Source: Austropuccinia psidii (lineage: Eukaryota; Basidiomycota; Pucciniomycetes; Pucciniales; Sphaerophragmiaceae). Taken from it: a stretch of 64,000 bases of DNA. The notes under the pieces were generated by a model. That model saw only the letters and a list, made by a program, of their open reading frames with translations, did no database searches and had not been told where the DNA came from. The stretch is from the NCBI GenBank assembly GCA_023105745.1, contig JALGQZ010000002.1:46412497-46476496 (forward strand), read 5' to 3'. This document shows positions 25,301 to 37,891 of this stretch, in pieces. The translations under genes and the position numbers were made by a program. Within the stretch, counting starts at the first letter, position 1; the number at the start of each line of letters is the position of its first letter.

Positions 25301-25445
25301 AAAAACAATCAAAAAGGCCCCCCTTTTTTGAATAAAAGGATTTTTAATCATCAAATTCCTCTTAATATTCAACTTCCTCTTTTACTCTTGGATAGAACTT
25401 CTTTATTTGACTTTCTGAAAACCTTCTTGCTAGCTTTGTACCATC
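22360..25445 (-). other. Gypsy LTR-like region (probably 3' LTR of the minus-strand Gypsy)
   Basis: AT-rich, no gene. On the minus strand a polypurine tract ATGGAGGGGGATTTGG (about 25239-25256) precedes TGGTATTCC, which fits the junction of an internal region with a 3' LTR lying to its left. Shared blocks with 1-1700, including TTTATACCTTTTGGG and TGCACAGCCT, support an LTR origin. The Harbinger insertion at 8171-22359 probably splits this LTR. I could not pair it with a 5' LTR, so its limits are uncertain. Confidence 0.4.
24289..24690. repeat. imperfect tandem repeat inside LTR-like region, about 3 copies
   Basis: Copies begin CCTTGAGA at about 24289, 24403 and 24542, with a truncated one at 24679. 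Each contains GATATTGCACCATAT or similar, then GGTTGATTGCACCAT, and the later ones end TGCACAG. Spacing is about 114-139 bp. Confidence 0.7.
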
Positions 25446-28376
25446 TCATTCTTCCACCTCATATGAACCATTATTGATTTGTCTCACAACTCTATAGGGT
25501 CCATCCCATCTATTCTTGAGCAATGATCCACATTGTGACTCTAATGCTTTATTGTATACAAGAAGAATTTGACCTGAATGAAGTAGCTTTCTTACTTGAT
25601 GTGCTAGTTTCCTGTCCCCATATTTTACTGAATCCTCCCTGGCCTTTTTTAACTTCTCTTTTGCCCTTTTTTGCATTTCTTCTTTTACTGATAGCTGTTC
25701 AGCTCTTGCTTCCAATAAATCTTCTTTTGATTGGACTTTGTGCCATTCAATTTCTAAGTATGTTCTTGCTTCAATGTCTATTGGTAATACTGCCTTTTGA
25801 CCAAATTGAAACTCAAATGGGGATTAACCTGTTGTTCTTTTGGTTGATATTCTGTCAGCCAATTCAACAAAAAGCAATTATTCTTTCCATTTTGAACCAT
25901 GTTCACCACAGATCTTCACCAATGCATACTTCAATTGTTTATCCCCCCTTTCTACCATTCCTTGTGACTCAGTGTGGTAGGGTGTTGTTACCCTTATCTT
26001 TGAACCTGCTTTTTTTACTGTGTCTTGTAATTCCTTTCCAAACTCAAGCCCTCCATTTACTGTGACCTCTTTTTGGGTTCCATACCTGAAAATCAATTCA
26101 AAAGTTAACCATTCTGATACTGACTGTGCTGTAAGCTTTACTAAACCAGTTGTCTCTGGCCATTGTGAGAAATCATCTGAGGCCACTACTCAATACTTCC
26201 ATCTTCCTGCTTTCACATGTACTGTATCTATACTGACTCTTTCAAGTAATTTCAAGGTGAATGATATTCTTCCTTCATCTCTTTGGTGATAATTACTTCT
26301 CTTTCGACAAGCTTTACAGGATTTTACCCATTGTTTGACTATTTTCTTCATTCCTTCCCACCAAAATCTTTCTTTAACTCTTCTGTATGTTTCATCTTCT
26401 TCTCTGTGTCCCATTTCTTCATGTAATTATTTTAATATTTTTCTTTGAGAATTCTGAATTGACACAAATACTTGTGGATTTGGTGTATTTCTTCTTTTGA
26501 GTTGGCCATCCTCCAAAAAGAAATTTTATGCCTTCCTTTTAATTTTTTTGAAGTGATCCTCTTTACTACCAGAGGGCCTTTTCAATGTATTCAAGTATTC
26601 CAACATTATTTTCCAAAATCCTTCTTTCTTTGATGGTAGGTTTATTCCTGCCAATTATTCATATTACTATGTTCAACTCCAAACCCTGGGTGCTGTTTTA
26701 TCAATTCTTCTTCTTCATCAAAATCTGATTTTTCTTTTTCTTCATCTTCTGAGGGAGGTCTTCTTGATAGCCCATCTGGAATTGTGAAGTTCTTCCCTGG
26801 CTTATGAACTAAGTCAAAAGACAAAATACAATAAATGCAACCCATCTAGTCATTGGGGCATTTGGAAAGAAGGGTGAGTTTATCATTTCAATTAAGCATT
26901 TTGCATCTACTTGTAGCTCAAAATGTTGTCCCCAAAGTACTTTTTGGAGCTTCTTGAGAGTTTCAGCCACTCTACATAGCTCCAGCTTTGGCTGTGAGTA
27001 TTTTGATTCCAGTCTTGAGAATTTGATTGATTAATGAGGAACTGGTCTATCCTTTCCTTATTGGTCTTCCTGAGTAAGTATTGCTCCTGCAGCTATATAG
27101 CTTGAGTCTACTGCTAATTTAATCTTCCCTGCTTCCTTTTCATAATACAAATTTTTTAATGTTATTTCATCCCCTACAATTTTTCTTAACTTTTTAAATG
27201 CTTAATAACATTTACAATTCCATTCCCATTATACATCAAATCTTGTTAATTTTCTTAGTCATGATGCAATCTGAGAGAAATTTTGAATGAACATTCTAAC
27301 ATATGCACAATTTGTCCAACTTTGTATTTCATTCATCTTCTGCTTTGAAATTTTTCTTCCATTGAAAGAAACTACCTTCCCTACTATGTCCAATTCTGGC
27401 ACACAACATGCAAATTTGATACCTGATATGGTAGGTCCTTCCTCTTCAATTCTGAATGATATTTGCTCTAATGTAACTGAATATTTGCAAATGGATCTTC
27501 TTTTCCAATTATCTTCTTGTAAAGTTTCATTATTATAGGTTGATCTTGGACCTTTTATCCCTCCGTCATCAATGAAAATTCCTACATTATCTGGTATTTC
27601 TTCTTGAAGTATCCAAGTCATTTGGGCTTGATAAGTTGCTACAGAATTGGTTGCTCCTTCTGGTAATTGTTTGAGTTTTAGCCTTCCAAGTGGTGTTTCA
27701 AATATAGTTAAGGGTCTTGTATAAATGTCAAATTCTCTTTCAGCATACCCTCCCATTATCTCCTCAAGTCCATAACAAGATCATCCTGATAAAGAATGTA
27801 CAAATTCTTCAATATGTGGTGGGAATCCTGCAGCTTTAATTGCTACCTTATTCAGATCCTGTAAGTAATAGAAAATTCTAAGTTTTCCATTTGACTTTGC
27901 AACACAAAATACTGGACTTGTATAGCTAGAGGTAGACTTCTCATACAGGCATGTTCTAATCCTTTCCCTTACCAATTCAATAAACTGGGGTATTATGGGC
28001 CTTGGTAGTTGTATTGGCTTCTTTTGCCAAGGTGTATGTGGTATTATTGGTATTTTGTAGGGTTTTCCATATGAATGTTTCAGTAAACCCCTTTTCTCTG
28101 CACCAAATACAATTTCTTTTTCTCTTAAAACTATTACACTAGTAAGAAGACTTCTTTCTTCTTATGAAAGCCACCCAGGTGGTCCAAAATATATCAATTC
28201 AAATCTTTCTTGTGTTATTTTTGATGTGACCATAAATTTAGGTGGTTGTGGTCATAGTGGTGTATTATAAGGGTCTCTTGATAATGGTGGCCTTCCCAAG
28301 GGGAAACTTATATCTTGTGGCATAGGATAATTGACTTGTTTAACCTTCTTTAATACTGATTTATATTTTGCTGCAC
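25446..28376 (-). pseudogene. decayed Ty3/Gypsy pol
   Basis: Read right to left on the minus strand: a linker (QDISFPLGRPPLSRD, WLS then stop, GLLKHSYGKPYKIPIIP), reverse transcriptase (YTSPVFCVAKSNGKLRIF, GGYAEREFDIYTRPLT, LPEGATNSVATYQAQM, GIFIDDGGIKGP with the FIDD catalytic pair), the RNase H/tether tail (LVHKPGKNFTIPDGLSRR), the integrase zinc finger (GHREEDETYRRV...SCKACRK), the integrase core (ASDDFSQWPE, NGGLEFGKEL, YHTESQGMVERGDKQLKYAL) and a C-terminal HQVRKLLHSG...NRWDGPYRVV block. The pieces lie in several frames with many stops (for example SLSG-stop-SCYG at about 27781), and much of the RNase H is missing. No gag was found to its right. It is an old, non-functional copy of a different Gypsy lineage from the one at 37892-64000. 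Confidence 0.88.
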
Positions 28377-31300
28377 TATTTTGGTAATAAATCTTATAAT
28401 ATCACTGAAATGATTCTGTTTTTCTCTTAGATATTTTTATTTTTTATATATATTTTTTTTCAAAAAACTGGTTATATTATAATTAATAAATATCAATTCT
28501 TCTATTTTCTTCATTTCTTCTCATTATTTTAATAATTTATTAAATGAAATAAATCTGCATTGTTTTTATCTTTTTCTGTCCATATAATTGAGGTTTCAGT
28601 TTTAGGTCATACAGGACCCTACAACTCAGGTGTGCAGACCCTGTATATTAGGTATACAAAATCCTTCCTTTTCTGTCATAAAAAGACAATCAAACCCCTT
28701 GTCTATTTCTTTACAAGGGAGAAGCTTTCTGTCATGCTAAGAACCTCCTGGTCTTCAATTTGACTTGCTCCAAGTGCAGTTTTTTCTCTTTTATTAAGCT
28801 GAAAGATCCCTTCTACTGATATCAAATTTAGCTACCTTGAGGCTTAATAATTCATAAAATACTTGAGTTGATAGATAATTTTTTCTTCTTTTCCGTGATT
28901 ACCAATCTCCTTGCATATTTCAATTCTACATTTTTGTCCTTGTTTCTTCAATATTTTATACTTTGGCCGATTTATCAAATATATTTGAGGATTTTATTTG
29001 AACCATTTCAAATATGACATCTTCTTTCTTCATATGTTTTCTTTGATACCACTACTCCTCTCATCAACTAAAATAAAGAAATAGATTACAAGCCCTCATG
29101 TAATCCACACATGTAGTTTTAAGTCATACAAGGACTTGAGATTCCACTACTCCTTTCATGGATTCATCAGATTGCCAATTTTGTATATTTAAAGAAATTC
29201 TCATGATGTTAGAGTTGAAGATGCCTTTAGAATGTTTTGATGATTAGTTCAAAAGAAAATAATTCTATATTTATTATCTTCCATTCATTCTTATGAAAAT
29301 TCATCATATCATGATTGAGCTTCCAAGATAATATCAAGATATCTTTTCATTCTTATTTATTCTTTATATTTGTGATATTGATCCTCAGGTTTGGGATAAG
29401 ACACCCTCTCCATTTCAATTTCTGTAGTTGGTTTCTCTAGTTTCTTTTTTGTATTTTGACTTTTAACTTTTGTGATATTTTCTTGAGGAGTTTTAAATTT
29501 TTAGCTTTATTATCATTATTATTATAATGAGTATTATTAATACTAAGAAGAGGGTTTAACTCTTGGGGTGGCCTGACGCTATATAATGGTAGTCTACAAG
29601 ACTACAGCTCCAATAAACTCAGAGTTATTTCCCTTCATCAGACCAGGTATTACCTTGACTGCTCAGTGTATATGTATTTTATATGAACATACAGACCAGT
29701 TGTCCAAGTGCCACCTAGAGCAGGAAGACCATTAAAGCCTCTCTTTTCTGAGGAAGATATATTTCAAATAATAATATCAGCACTAAAAATCATACTTATA
29801 ATCTTGAAGTGATTAATAATTTTTATTGTTTCTTCTTGTTTTATTGATTATATATATACATATTTGATTTTTCTTTTAATGTTTGATTTTGTTGGTTTTA
29901 CTTTTCCATATATTTCTTATTTCTTTCTAGTGATATTATAATATTTCCAGCATAAGGTCATGTTGGACTGATATAATTGAATATTTATTTCTTTGAAAAA
30001 TGTTAAATGAAAAGTTCCAGTTTATATTTTATATGAAACTTGAATATTTATTGAGGAAAAAAAATAATCAAAGAAAGAAATTCCTGTTTATAGTCTTGGT
30101 AGACCTATAATAAACATAATAATATCATTTTATAATGAATAGAAAGAAATTTCCATTGGCTTTGCCAGTTCAGGGTCATAAAGGACCAATAATTCACTTT
30201 AAGGTCCCACTTTGAATCTAAAACCTATTTGATAAGCAATATAGAAGTAATAAAAAGGCCTTTTAATTGTTTTTAATTTAATAATAAATTAACAAAAAAG
30301 CAAGATTTCTATTTTGAGGTCATAGAGGACCTATAGGATTTAATAAGAAGAAATATTGTCAAAAAAATCAATAAGCTATCCAAAAGAGACCTTATAGTCA
30401 TATTGAGGGCTTTATTAGTCTAAATCAGCATAGATATTTTTGTAAAACTGGAAATAATTGATGAAACAAAAACTTATGGTCTTGCTTATGGTTTTGCTGA
30501 GGACCTTATGAATCTGAATTAGCATAGATATTTTTGTAAAACTGAAAATAATTAATGAAACAAGAACCTTATGGTCTTGCTGAGGACCATATGAGTCTAA
30601 ATCAGCATAGATATTTGTGTAAAACTGGAAATAATCAATGAAACATGCACTTTATGGTCTTTCTGAGGATCATATTTGTTTTATAATGCTGATTTTCTAT
30701 GATTTTTGATTATTTCAGAGTATTTATGCTGGATTCACTATCCTTGCTGATTCATTAGCTCCCATGATCAATCTAACTCCACTAACTTAACTCAACCTTA
30801 AGTCCACCTTCAGTCCAGCCAATCATATTCCAGTATTCTGACCAACAAACCCCAGCATTTGGAATAAAAAATCTGACCAATCAGAATCTAGAAACATTCA
30901 AACTCTGACCAATAATATCATTTCTGTTTTTTCTTTCTTGACCAAGTTGTGGTTTGTTATTTTTTTTTGAAAGTTAGGTTTGATGCAAAACATAAAAGGA
31001 GGCTTTCTTCCCAGAGCCCAAAACCTTTTTTTATCAACTCCTTGATATTTTTTTATACATATGGGCCTACACCTATATTTCAATTCTATGTAAAGTAAAT
31101 AGGATTTGAGGTATATTATATGGGATAAAGCTGGCCAGTTTTTCCTTCAAATATATCTTGATATTATCATACTTCTATCATGTTATTATTTTATTGATAT
31201 ACTATTTCACTATAATAACATGATATTACTCTATTATAATACTTTTTTATCAGGATATTATAGTAATGTTTTATCAGGATATCATAATATTAGACTATTT

Positions 31301-32733
31301 CTTCATCATAATATTGTACATTTATGATATTATATTATCCTAATACTTTAATATGGTTTTATTATATTATAATGGTATTATAGTATTATAATATTTCTCT
31401 TCAATCTCATTATAATATATCAAGGAATCATTTTAATATTATTTTGTATTTTTTCTCATATTTTTTTTTGATTATAGCCTGTATTATTTGTATTTTATTT
31501 CTTTTCAAAGAAAGGGGGGTGGCCAGTTTCTTTTATTGATATTTTGTCAAAAAAAAATTAAAAAAAATTAAAAAAATTCAAAATTGAAAAAAAGAAAAAA
31601 TTAAATTATAAAATCTGGTCACCCCTCCTTGTGAGTTGGATTCTTTTTATGTGTTATATGTGTGTGCATTCTGTGTGTATGTATGTAGCATGTATGTGTG
31701 TTGCATAGTTTAGTTTAATCATTTTCCTTTTTGCTTCCTGATTTCTTCAGTTCTATAGTATTAAGATAAGTCCCTTCCTAATTTCTTTTGAGCTTTGATG
31801 CTAAACATAGCTGATAAGGTCTTTTTCTATTCCTTTTAAAATGTCTAGTCTTCTTGTAGTAAAAAAATCTTGAAGTAATTTTTTATCAAACATATCCTAT
31901 CTTATTAGTAAGTCAATAGAGCGTATTATTATTATTATTATTATTATTGATTTTAACATAATAATGATTAAATCTCCCTTGTTTTCAGATTTTTTTGTTA
32001 AATTATATTTTGAAATAATTATTTGAAATTATAACTTGAATTTTTTTCAAAAACCAACAATCTCCTTTTGGCAAAGTGCAATGATAAGGAATTTTTGACC
32101 TGATGAAAGGGAATTATTCATGAAATTGAGAGTTCAAGAAACCTTTAAGTACCTCATTAATGAAAAAGAAGCTTAAATAACTTATCACTTAATGGTATAT
32201 TAATGTTTTTTTTCAAGACAACTAATTGAATCTATAGACTGATGCTTAATTATCAAAGTCCTACTTTTCCCAAAACCTATAGCCACTTGTGCTTAGCATG
32301 GTATAGGAAATAGCTAACCACCCCTATTCTTTAAATAAAAGAAACTACAAATACTATTACAGAAAAAAAAACCAAAAACTCTTGTTTTATTACTGTAACT
32401 TTTCTTTCTTCTTTCTCTTTGTCTCTTTGTCTTTTCTTTTTTTTCATACTAATTTAAATATCTTTAGCACAATTATAACTTCTGAATTCCATATCAATTC
32501 ATAACTTTTAATGTTTTATTAGCTATATATAGATTTTTTTGATTTATTGATTATGAATAGATTTCTTTTGGTTTTTTTTTTAATTTTATTTTATATTTTT
32601 TTTCATGTTTTGTCTTCATACTATTACAGAAAAGTCAGAAATTCAATTTTAAGTTTAAGGCCATGCTGGGCCATCACGTATCATTGGTACTTGCATGTGT
32701 TAATATCTTCTGTTTACATTTGGATATCTTGAT
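28377..32733. other. gene-free AT-rich region
   Basis: Holds simple repeats (ATT runs at about 31926, AT runs at about 29850), a three-copy imperfect tandem repeat at 30385-30680 and scattered copies of a short near-palindromic phrase of the form GGTCATAnnGGACC. It may be leader or LTR sequence of the old Gypsy. No protein or RNA gene could be supported. Confidence 0.5.
30385..30680. repeat. imperfect tandem repeat, about 83-94 bp period
   Basis: Three units each contain AGCATAGATATTT, GTAAAACTG and AATGAAACA, followed by TTATGGTCT and GCTGAGGACC-like ends. The AGCATAG word occurs at about 30427, 30521 and 30604. Non-coding. Confidence 0.75.
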
Positions 32734-33249
32734 TTAAAATAGAGTAAGAGAAACAGTAACCAAATAGTTGGATTTCAGCTTAAGGCTATGCTGGGCCATT
32801 AATTTTTTGGAGAATAATTCATTAAAATAATCTTTATGCTTCTTCATTTTTATTTTGACCTTGCTAATGATAATTTCTTTCCATAACTTATTCCATTCTT
32901 CTTTTTTAAAGAAAAACTTCTGATTCTTTATTATAATTATCAATTGTGAGCCTTTATTCTCTAAATCAGAATCCAATCCCTTTGCAATGATATAGAAATT
33001 CCCTCTCCATTTAATACTTCTACCCTCAATTTCATATTCTTCATGAAAAAACCATCTCTGAGCTTGAATTGTTCCCTAGTAAGGGCTACTCCTTATATCT
33101 GAATCCATATAGAAAATTTCATTCCAATAGTCATTATTGAGATTTCCTTTATTTCCATCATAATTAAGTATATCCATAAATTTTAGTTTTGAAAGGTTTG
33201 ATCCAGGAAGCTGGCTTAAAAAAGCCTCTTTAGAAGTTTCTTGAGTCAT
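32734..33249 (-). pseudogene. unrecognised protein, copy A
   Basis: From an ATG at 33249 the frame reads MTQETSKEAFLSQLPGSNLS, KLKFMDILNYDGNKGNLNND and YWNEIFYMDSDIRSSPY. A TAG follows, and then the same frame continues with RWFFHEEYEIEGRSIKWRGN, FYIIAKGLDSDLENKGSQLI and a lysine-rich C-terminus. The stop is the only interruption in about 170 codons. It matches the sequence at 34462-34911 in the block [LI]-[LK]-x-F-M-[DE]-[IL]-L-N, G-x-K-G-N-L and W-x-E-[IV]-F, so it is one of two related genes. I do not recognise the family. The setting between two Gypsy elements suggests a retrotransposon-associated accessory frame. Confidence 0.5.
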
Positions 33250-34461
33250 AACTTCATTTGCAAATGAGTCTTCAAATTAATTAAAGGGGATAGTTTGAAT
33301 GATTGGTATCTTGAAGTGTTCAATAATTGGCAAGCCCCATCTTTGGTCTTCATTGTTAAGTCATTGAAAATTCTGATCAATCCAGATTTATTGGCTTTCT
33401 CCATTTGCTTCTGAGTTTGGCCAATAGATCGAGAGGGTATTTTATGCTCCATCAGTTTCAGATATGATGATTATAAAAGATAAAATATCATAAAAACTGT
33501 GCTAATGGTTTCTTGATGTTAAAAAAATATGAATAATTATAATAGCTTCTTGGTAAATGTGGATGAAATAAATAATCTAAGTATAATATTTTTTAAAGAA
33601 TTAATCCTCTTTTATAAGGCAGGATGTCACTGCCAAAAACTTGAATCAATTGAAATTTTAAGTGATAAGGTGAGAAATATTTGGGCCTTCTTTGATAAGG
33701 CAGGAAGCCACTGCCATAAATACTGGACTTGATTATATAAATTGAATTTTACTGATTTTCTTCTCTTATTTATTCTTGAATTGTGTAAGTTGGAGGTTTC
33801 AAGAATTGACTTCAGCTTTACTTTGCTCATTGATGGTAAGTAATTATTTTAATAAGCTAATTGTTTATCCAAAACTCTGAGTTTCTCCAATCCTTCTTTC
33901 TTCCAATTTTTCCTTTTCTTCTCTTGATTGGTGACTTGATGACTGAAATTCTTGAAATACATTGTCATACTCAAAAATAAATTCTTCATATTGCTACTTC
34001 AATTGCCTTTGATCCAAAATTTCTTCATCCTCAAACATTTAATCCCCATAACATCCAAGCTTTTGCATCTTGAACTGTTTGTTCATTTTATTAAAGATGA
34101 TGATCTTATTGATTTTTTTATTCTTCCTTTTTTATTTGTAATTGAGCTTATAATTAATGATATTGATAATTATTTCAAGTAGAAATTGATATTGAAACTA
34201 CCAAGGATTTCATCCCAAAAACTTAAACCATTAGAGGTGGAATAAGAAATAGACACCCACCCCCATTTTTTATTAATTTAAACATAGTCTTATCATAGTT
34301 TTACAGTTTAAACTCTTGCATACCTAAATCTTCATTCATATATATATATACTAATTTTTGTTTTTGTTTTTTAAGGTATTTGCATTTATTTATTTATTTT
34401 TATTTATTTTTTTTGAACTTTCACCTCATTTTGTCCCATGTGCAGAAAAAATATATTCAAT
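33250..34461. other. AT-rich spacer between the two unrecognised copies
   Basis: Contains a short imperfect direct repeat (AAGGCAGGATGTCACTGCCA at about 33617 and AAGGCAGGAAGCCACTGCCA at about 33698). The minus-strand segment just above 33249 may be an N-terminal extension of copy A in another frame. Nothing else supported. Confidence 0.4.
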
Positions 34462-34911
34462 TCATGAAACCCGTTTGCCTTTTTCTTTTTTCTGAAGAAT
34501 TCTACTAACACATATATCATTGGCTATTTTACCCAGTATTTCCCTTCCTTTCTTCCTTTTTTCTCGTGTTTTGCCTTTCCAATTTCTTATGAATCCTTCT
34601 TCTTTGTGTATAAAGAGGTATCCATACTCTTTATGAAAGATATTACCATCAAGAATATAAATATTATGAAAATTTAAGTCTTCTTGTGGCCAAATTCTAC
34701 AATCATAAAGAGCCTTCCTTGATTGTTTTTCAAAAGAAAATACTTCCTCCCAAAATTTGTTTTCCAAATTTCCCTTAATTCCTTCCTCATTCAAGAGCTC
34801 CATGAAGTCTAATTTCAACAGGTCATATACTGGAAGATTCTTCAACCATTTTCCTCCTTTTATTCTTGATAGACCCACTGTGAGCCTGTGAGGTATTTGT
34901 GACATACCCAT
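34462..34911 (-). CDS. unrecognised protein, copy B
   Basis: 149 codons from an ATG at 34911, uninterrupted: MGMSQIPHRLTVGLSRIKGG, then LLKLDFMELLNEEGIKGNLE, NKFWEEVFSFEKQSRKALYD, a hydrophobic/aromatic middle (YGYLFIHKEEGFIRNWKGK) and a strongly basic C-terminus. It shares the KFMDILN/DFMELLN, KGNL and WNEIF/WEEVF blocks with copy A. No catalytic or membrane signature is evident. It is intact whereas copy A is not. Function unknown; possibly an accessory or Gag-like protein of a retroelement. Confidence 0.45.
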   Translation of the reverse strand: MGMSQIPHRLTVGLSRIKGGKWLKNLPVYDLLKLDFMELLNEEGIKGNLENKFWEEVFSFEKQSRKALYDCRIWPQEDLNFHNIYILDGNIFHKEYGYLFIHKEEGFIRNWKGKTREKRKKGREILGKIANDICVSRILQKKEKGKRVS

Positions 34912-34999
34912 AAGGCCACAAATGATTTTATAGAAAGTTAAATTTGTCTTAAACAGACTTTTTAGTTGAATTTAAAATAAAAAATAATAAAAAATAAGT

Positions 35000-37891
35000 A
35001 TAACTTTTTTTTGGATAAACAAAGTTATAAATATTATGTCATTTTTGGATTCTACACCAAAAATAACCTAGGGTACACCCATAGGGTGTTATACCCAAAA
35101 CCACTTATTTTTTATGTTATTGGAAGATTTAAGAATCTCACAGTACCAATGTAACTTTTTAACATTTTTTTAAATTTGTTAAATTTAAGCTTAATTAAGC
35201 TTAAATTTAAAGTTACATAAGGTTTATGCAAACTTACCAAAATTTTAGTTAAAATTGAGGTGTGGTGTATATTTACTGAATTGGCTAAGGATTTGCCATA
35301 CAGAATGTAAATCCTGCGTGAGCTCAATTTAAAAGGGTTTAAGGCCATAGTATGGCATTAAATAAATAAAAGGGCAAAATCCACGCGAAAAGGTGGGACA
35401 AAGGAAAAAGACCAAATAGAGCTGGGGTACCCAACTTTTTGGATCTGCAAGGACTCAATTAAGGTTTTCCACCTGTATTGGAGGATTTTCAACCTTATTT
35501 AAACTTTAAGATTAGACTTTGATCCAACCTTAAGGTTTGAACTGGTTTTATCCCGATTTGGACAGGAATTTCAAGCTGCCAAAGGGTAAATCCCAATATG
35601 CAGGCTTGAAATCAAGGTTTTAAGAACTTTCAGAGCTTAATTAAGCTTAAAAACTTTAAATAAGCTTAAAACTTTAAAGTTTCAAGCATTAAAACCTTAT
35701 CAAAACTTAAGATTTGGTGTGTATTGCTATTTTATGTGGAAAAATAGCAATAACTTTAAAAATTCATTAAAAATCCAATTCTTAATGGATTTGCTTGAAA
35801 GTTTCACACAACTTAGAACTTAATATTATCAATATATAAATTAAATTTTAAGTATCTTTTATAAATAAATTTCCTGGGTAATTAGCCTGGAAATTTACTC
35901 TTTTAATTAAGCTTAAAGAAAATTATGATTTCTTTAAAAATTAATTAAAAATTGAGTTTAAAAGATTTCTGCTTGAAACTCTAATTTTAAGTTGTTCATG
36001 TGATGAAATTTAATATAAATAAACTTATTTTCTATTAAACTTAAAAATAATTAAACTAAATAAGGATTAAAGTTACTTGGAGTTAGGAATAACACTGGTA
36101 ACTTTAAATTGGAAGTAAAAATAAGTTGCCTTAAGTTAAGAACTCTATTTTTAAGCATGGTTTTTCAGTTTTGACCTGAGAACGCCCTCTACATTCATTA
36201 TGAATCATGAGAGCTGCCCTGAAGACATAAAAAGAGTCTTTTCATCACTGTTTTTGTCAATCATTATTATCAATCCAATCATATTAGTAATTTAAACAGG
36301 TAAAGTTTTATTAAATATAAAATCTTATTATTAAAAGTAATTCTTAAGTTATTTTTATTCTTTATTTATTGAAATTAAAGAATTGAAGTCATAGAATTTA
36401 GCTTATTGTTGTAATCACCAATAATATATTTTATTATATAAAATTATCATTTTAAATATCTTTTAAAATCCACAAATTCCTCTCAAAAACTCTTAAATCA
36501 TAATTTATATTATTAAAAGTTGTTTTATCTTTCAAATTATTGATTTTTGACGTGTTTTTAACTTATAATTATTATTTAATATTATAACTGTTGTATTTTG
36601 ACTTATTGTATTAAATAAATCTTATAAGTAAGTTTTCTCTAGAATTCTATATTTTTTTATCTAGTGTTAGTTTTTTTTATAGAATTTTTGTTCTAAAAGA
36701 ATTGTTTCTGCACAGTGTGTGTTTAATTCTTTTTATAAATAATATTTATATTATTTATAAGTGGTTAATATTCACATTTTCCACGTGTAATTGTCTCATT
36801 AAGAGCTTTAAACTTCTTATTGTTATAACTGTCAGTGACTATAACAATAATAGAATAATTATAATTTATTATAATTATTATTTTTTATTATTATATTATT
36901 ATAATAATAATTAAATTTATTTTTTTATATATAATTAGTTTTAATAATTATATTTAAATTTGTGGTTATAATATTTTATTATATTATATTTTTCTACTGA
37001 GGACAGTCATAGTACTCTTGATATTGCTACTATTATCAAGAGTTTCATAGACAAACCCTACATTTGGGGGCCTGGCCGTGATTTTAAACCAATTTTTGGG
37101 ACATAAATCATATTCTAGACCTTATTTTACTAATTTTTGACGTAAAATTGCCATATTTGTCTTAATATTGGCTTTTTGGGACTTATCCCTTGTAAATAAT
37201 CTTTATAATATTAATAAATTCATTTTTTCTTAAGAATATTGTTTGAAACAATATACTATTGAGTGATTTGGAATAAATTTCTTTTGTCCAACTAGTGGCT
37301 TTTTCACATCACAGACTTGAAATTTATTCTTTGAGTTATTCTAGTATAAAGTGAATAATAATATAATTTTGATTAATTAACTTGTTAATTGCATAATTAT
37401 TATTTCTTTAAAGAAAATAATAAATCAAATAAAAAATCTTTAAAAATAAAAATCTTTACTAAAAACATTTTTTCTTTTTATCTTAGACATTTTTCTTTAT
37501 TTTTGACGTAATTTGCCATAAATTACATAAAAACAACTTTATTCAATAAGTTGAGTTTATAAGTTATTTTTATTATTTGATAAAATAACTTATATTTTTA
37601 ATTTTTCTCTAGTGTCTTCCATCAGAGAAAGTTCTTCAGACTCTGAAGCCTCAGAGTCCAGTATTGAAATTCAAACCAGCCCAGCACCAAGGGGTTTGAT
37701 AACCAAAGAGCCCTTTAAAGGTCCTGCAGGTGAATTTAATTTAATCTTACTCTATTTTTTATTAAAATTGACGTGAAATTACTCCTACTAGAAGTGGAAG
37801 CAACTACTCCATCCAATCAAATGGATCTGGACCAGGACATTCCAGCCACAAATCCAAAAGGCAAGAATGTCCTCCCAGAGGAGAGGCACAA
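35000..37891 (+). other. probable 5' LTR and leader of the right-hand Gypsy
   Basis: AT-rich, non-coding until about 37615. AAACCCTACA at 37053-37062 is followed by TTTGGGGGCCTGGCCGTG (37063-37080), a plausible LTR end and primer-binding region beginning TGG. The left LTR border may be near 35036 but no second LTR is in the window to check. The phrase TTTTGACGTAA(A)ATTGCCATA recurs at about 37136 and 37502, and TTGACGTG at 36547 and 37768. At 37615-37730 an open, serine-rich segment between a TTTTCTCTAG acceptor and a GCAG/GTGAAT donor looks like a leader exon, and the next segment resumes after CTACTAG at 37790. Confidence 0.45.
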
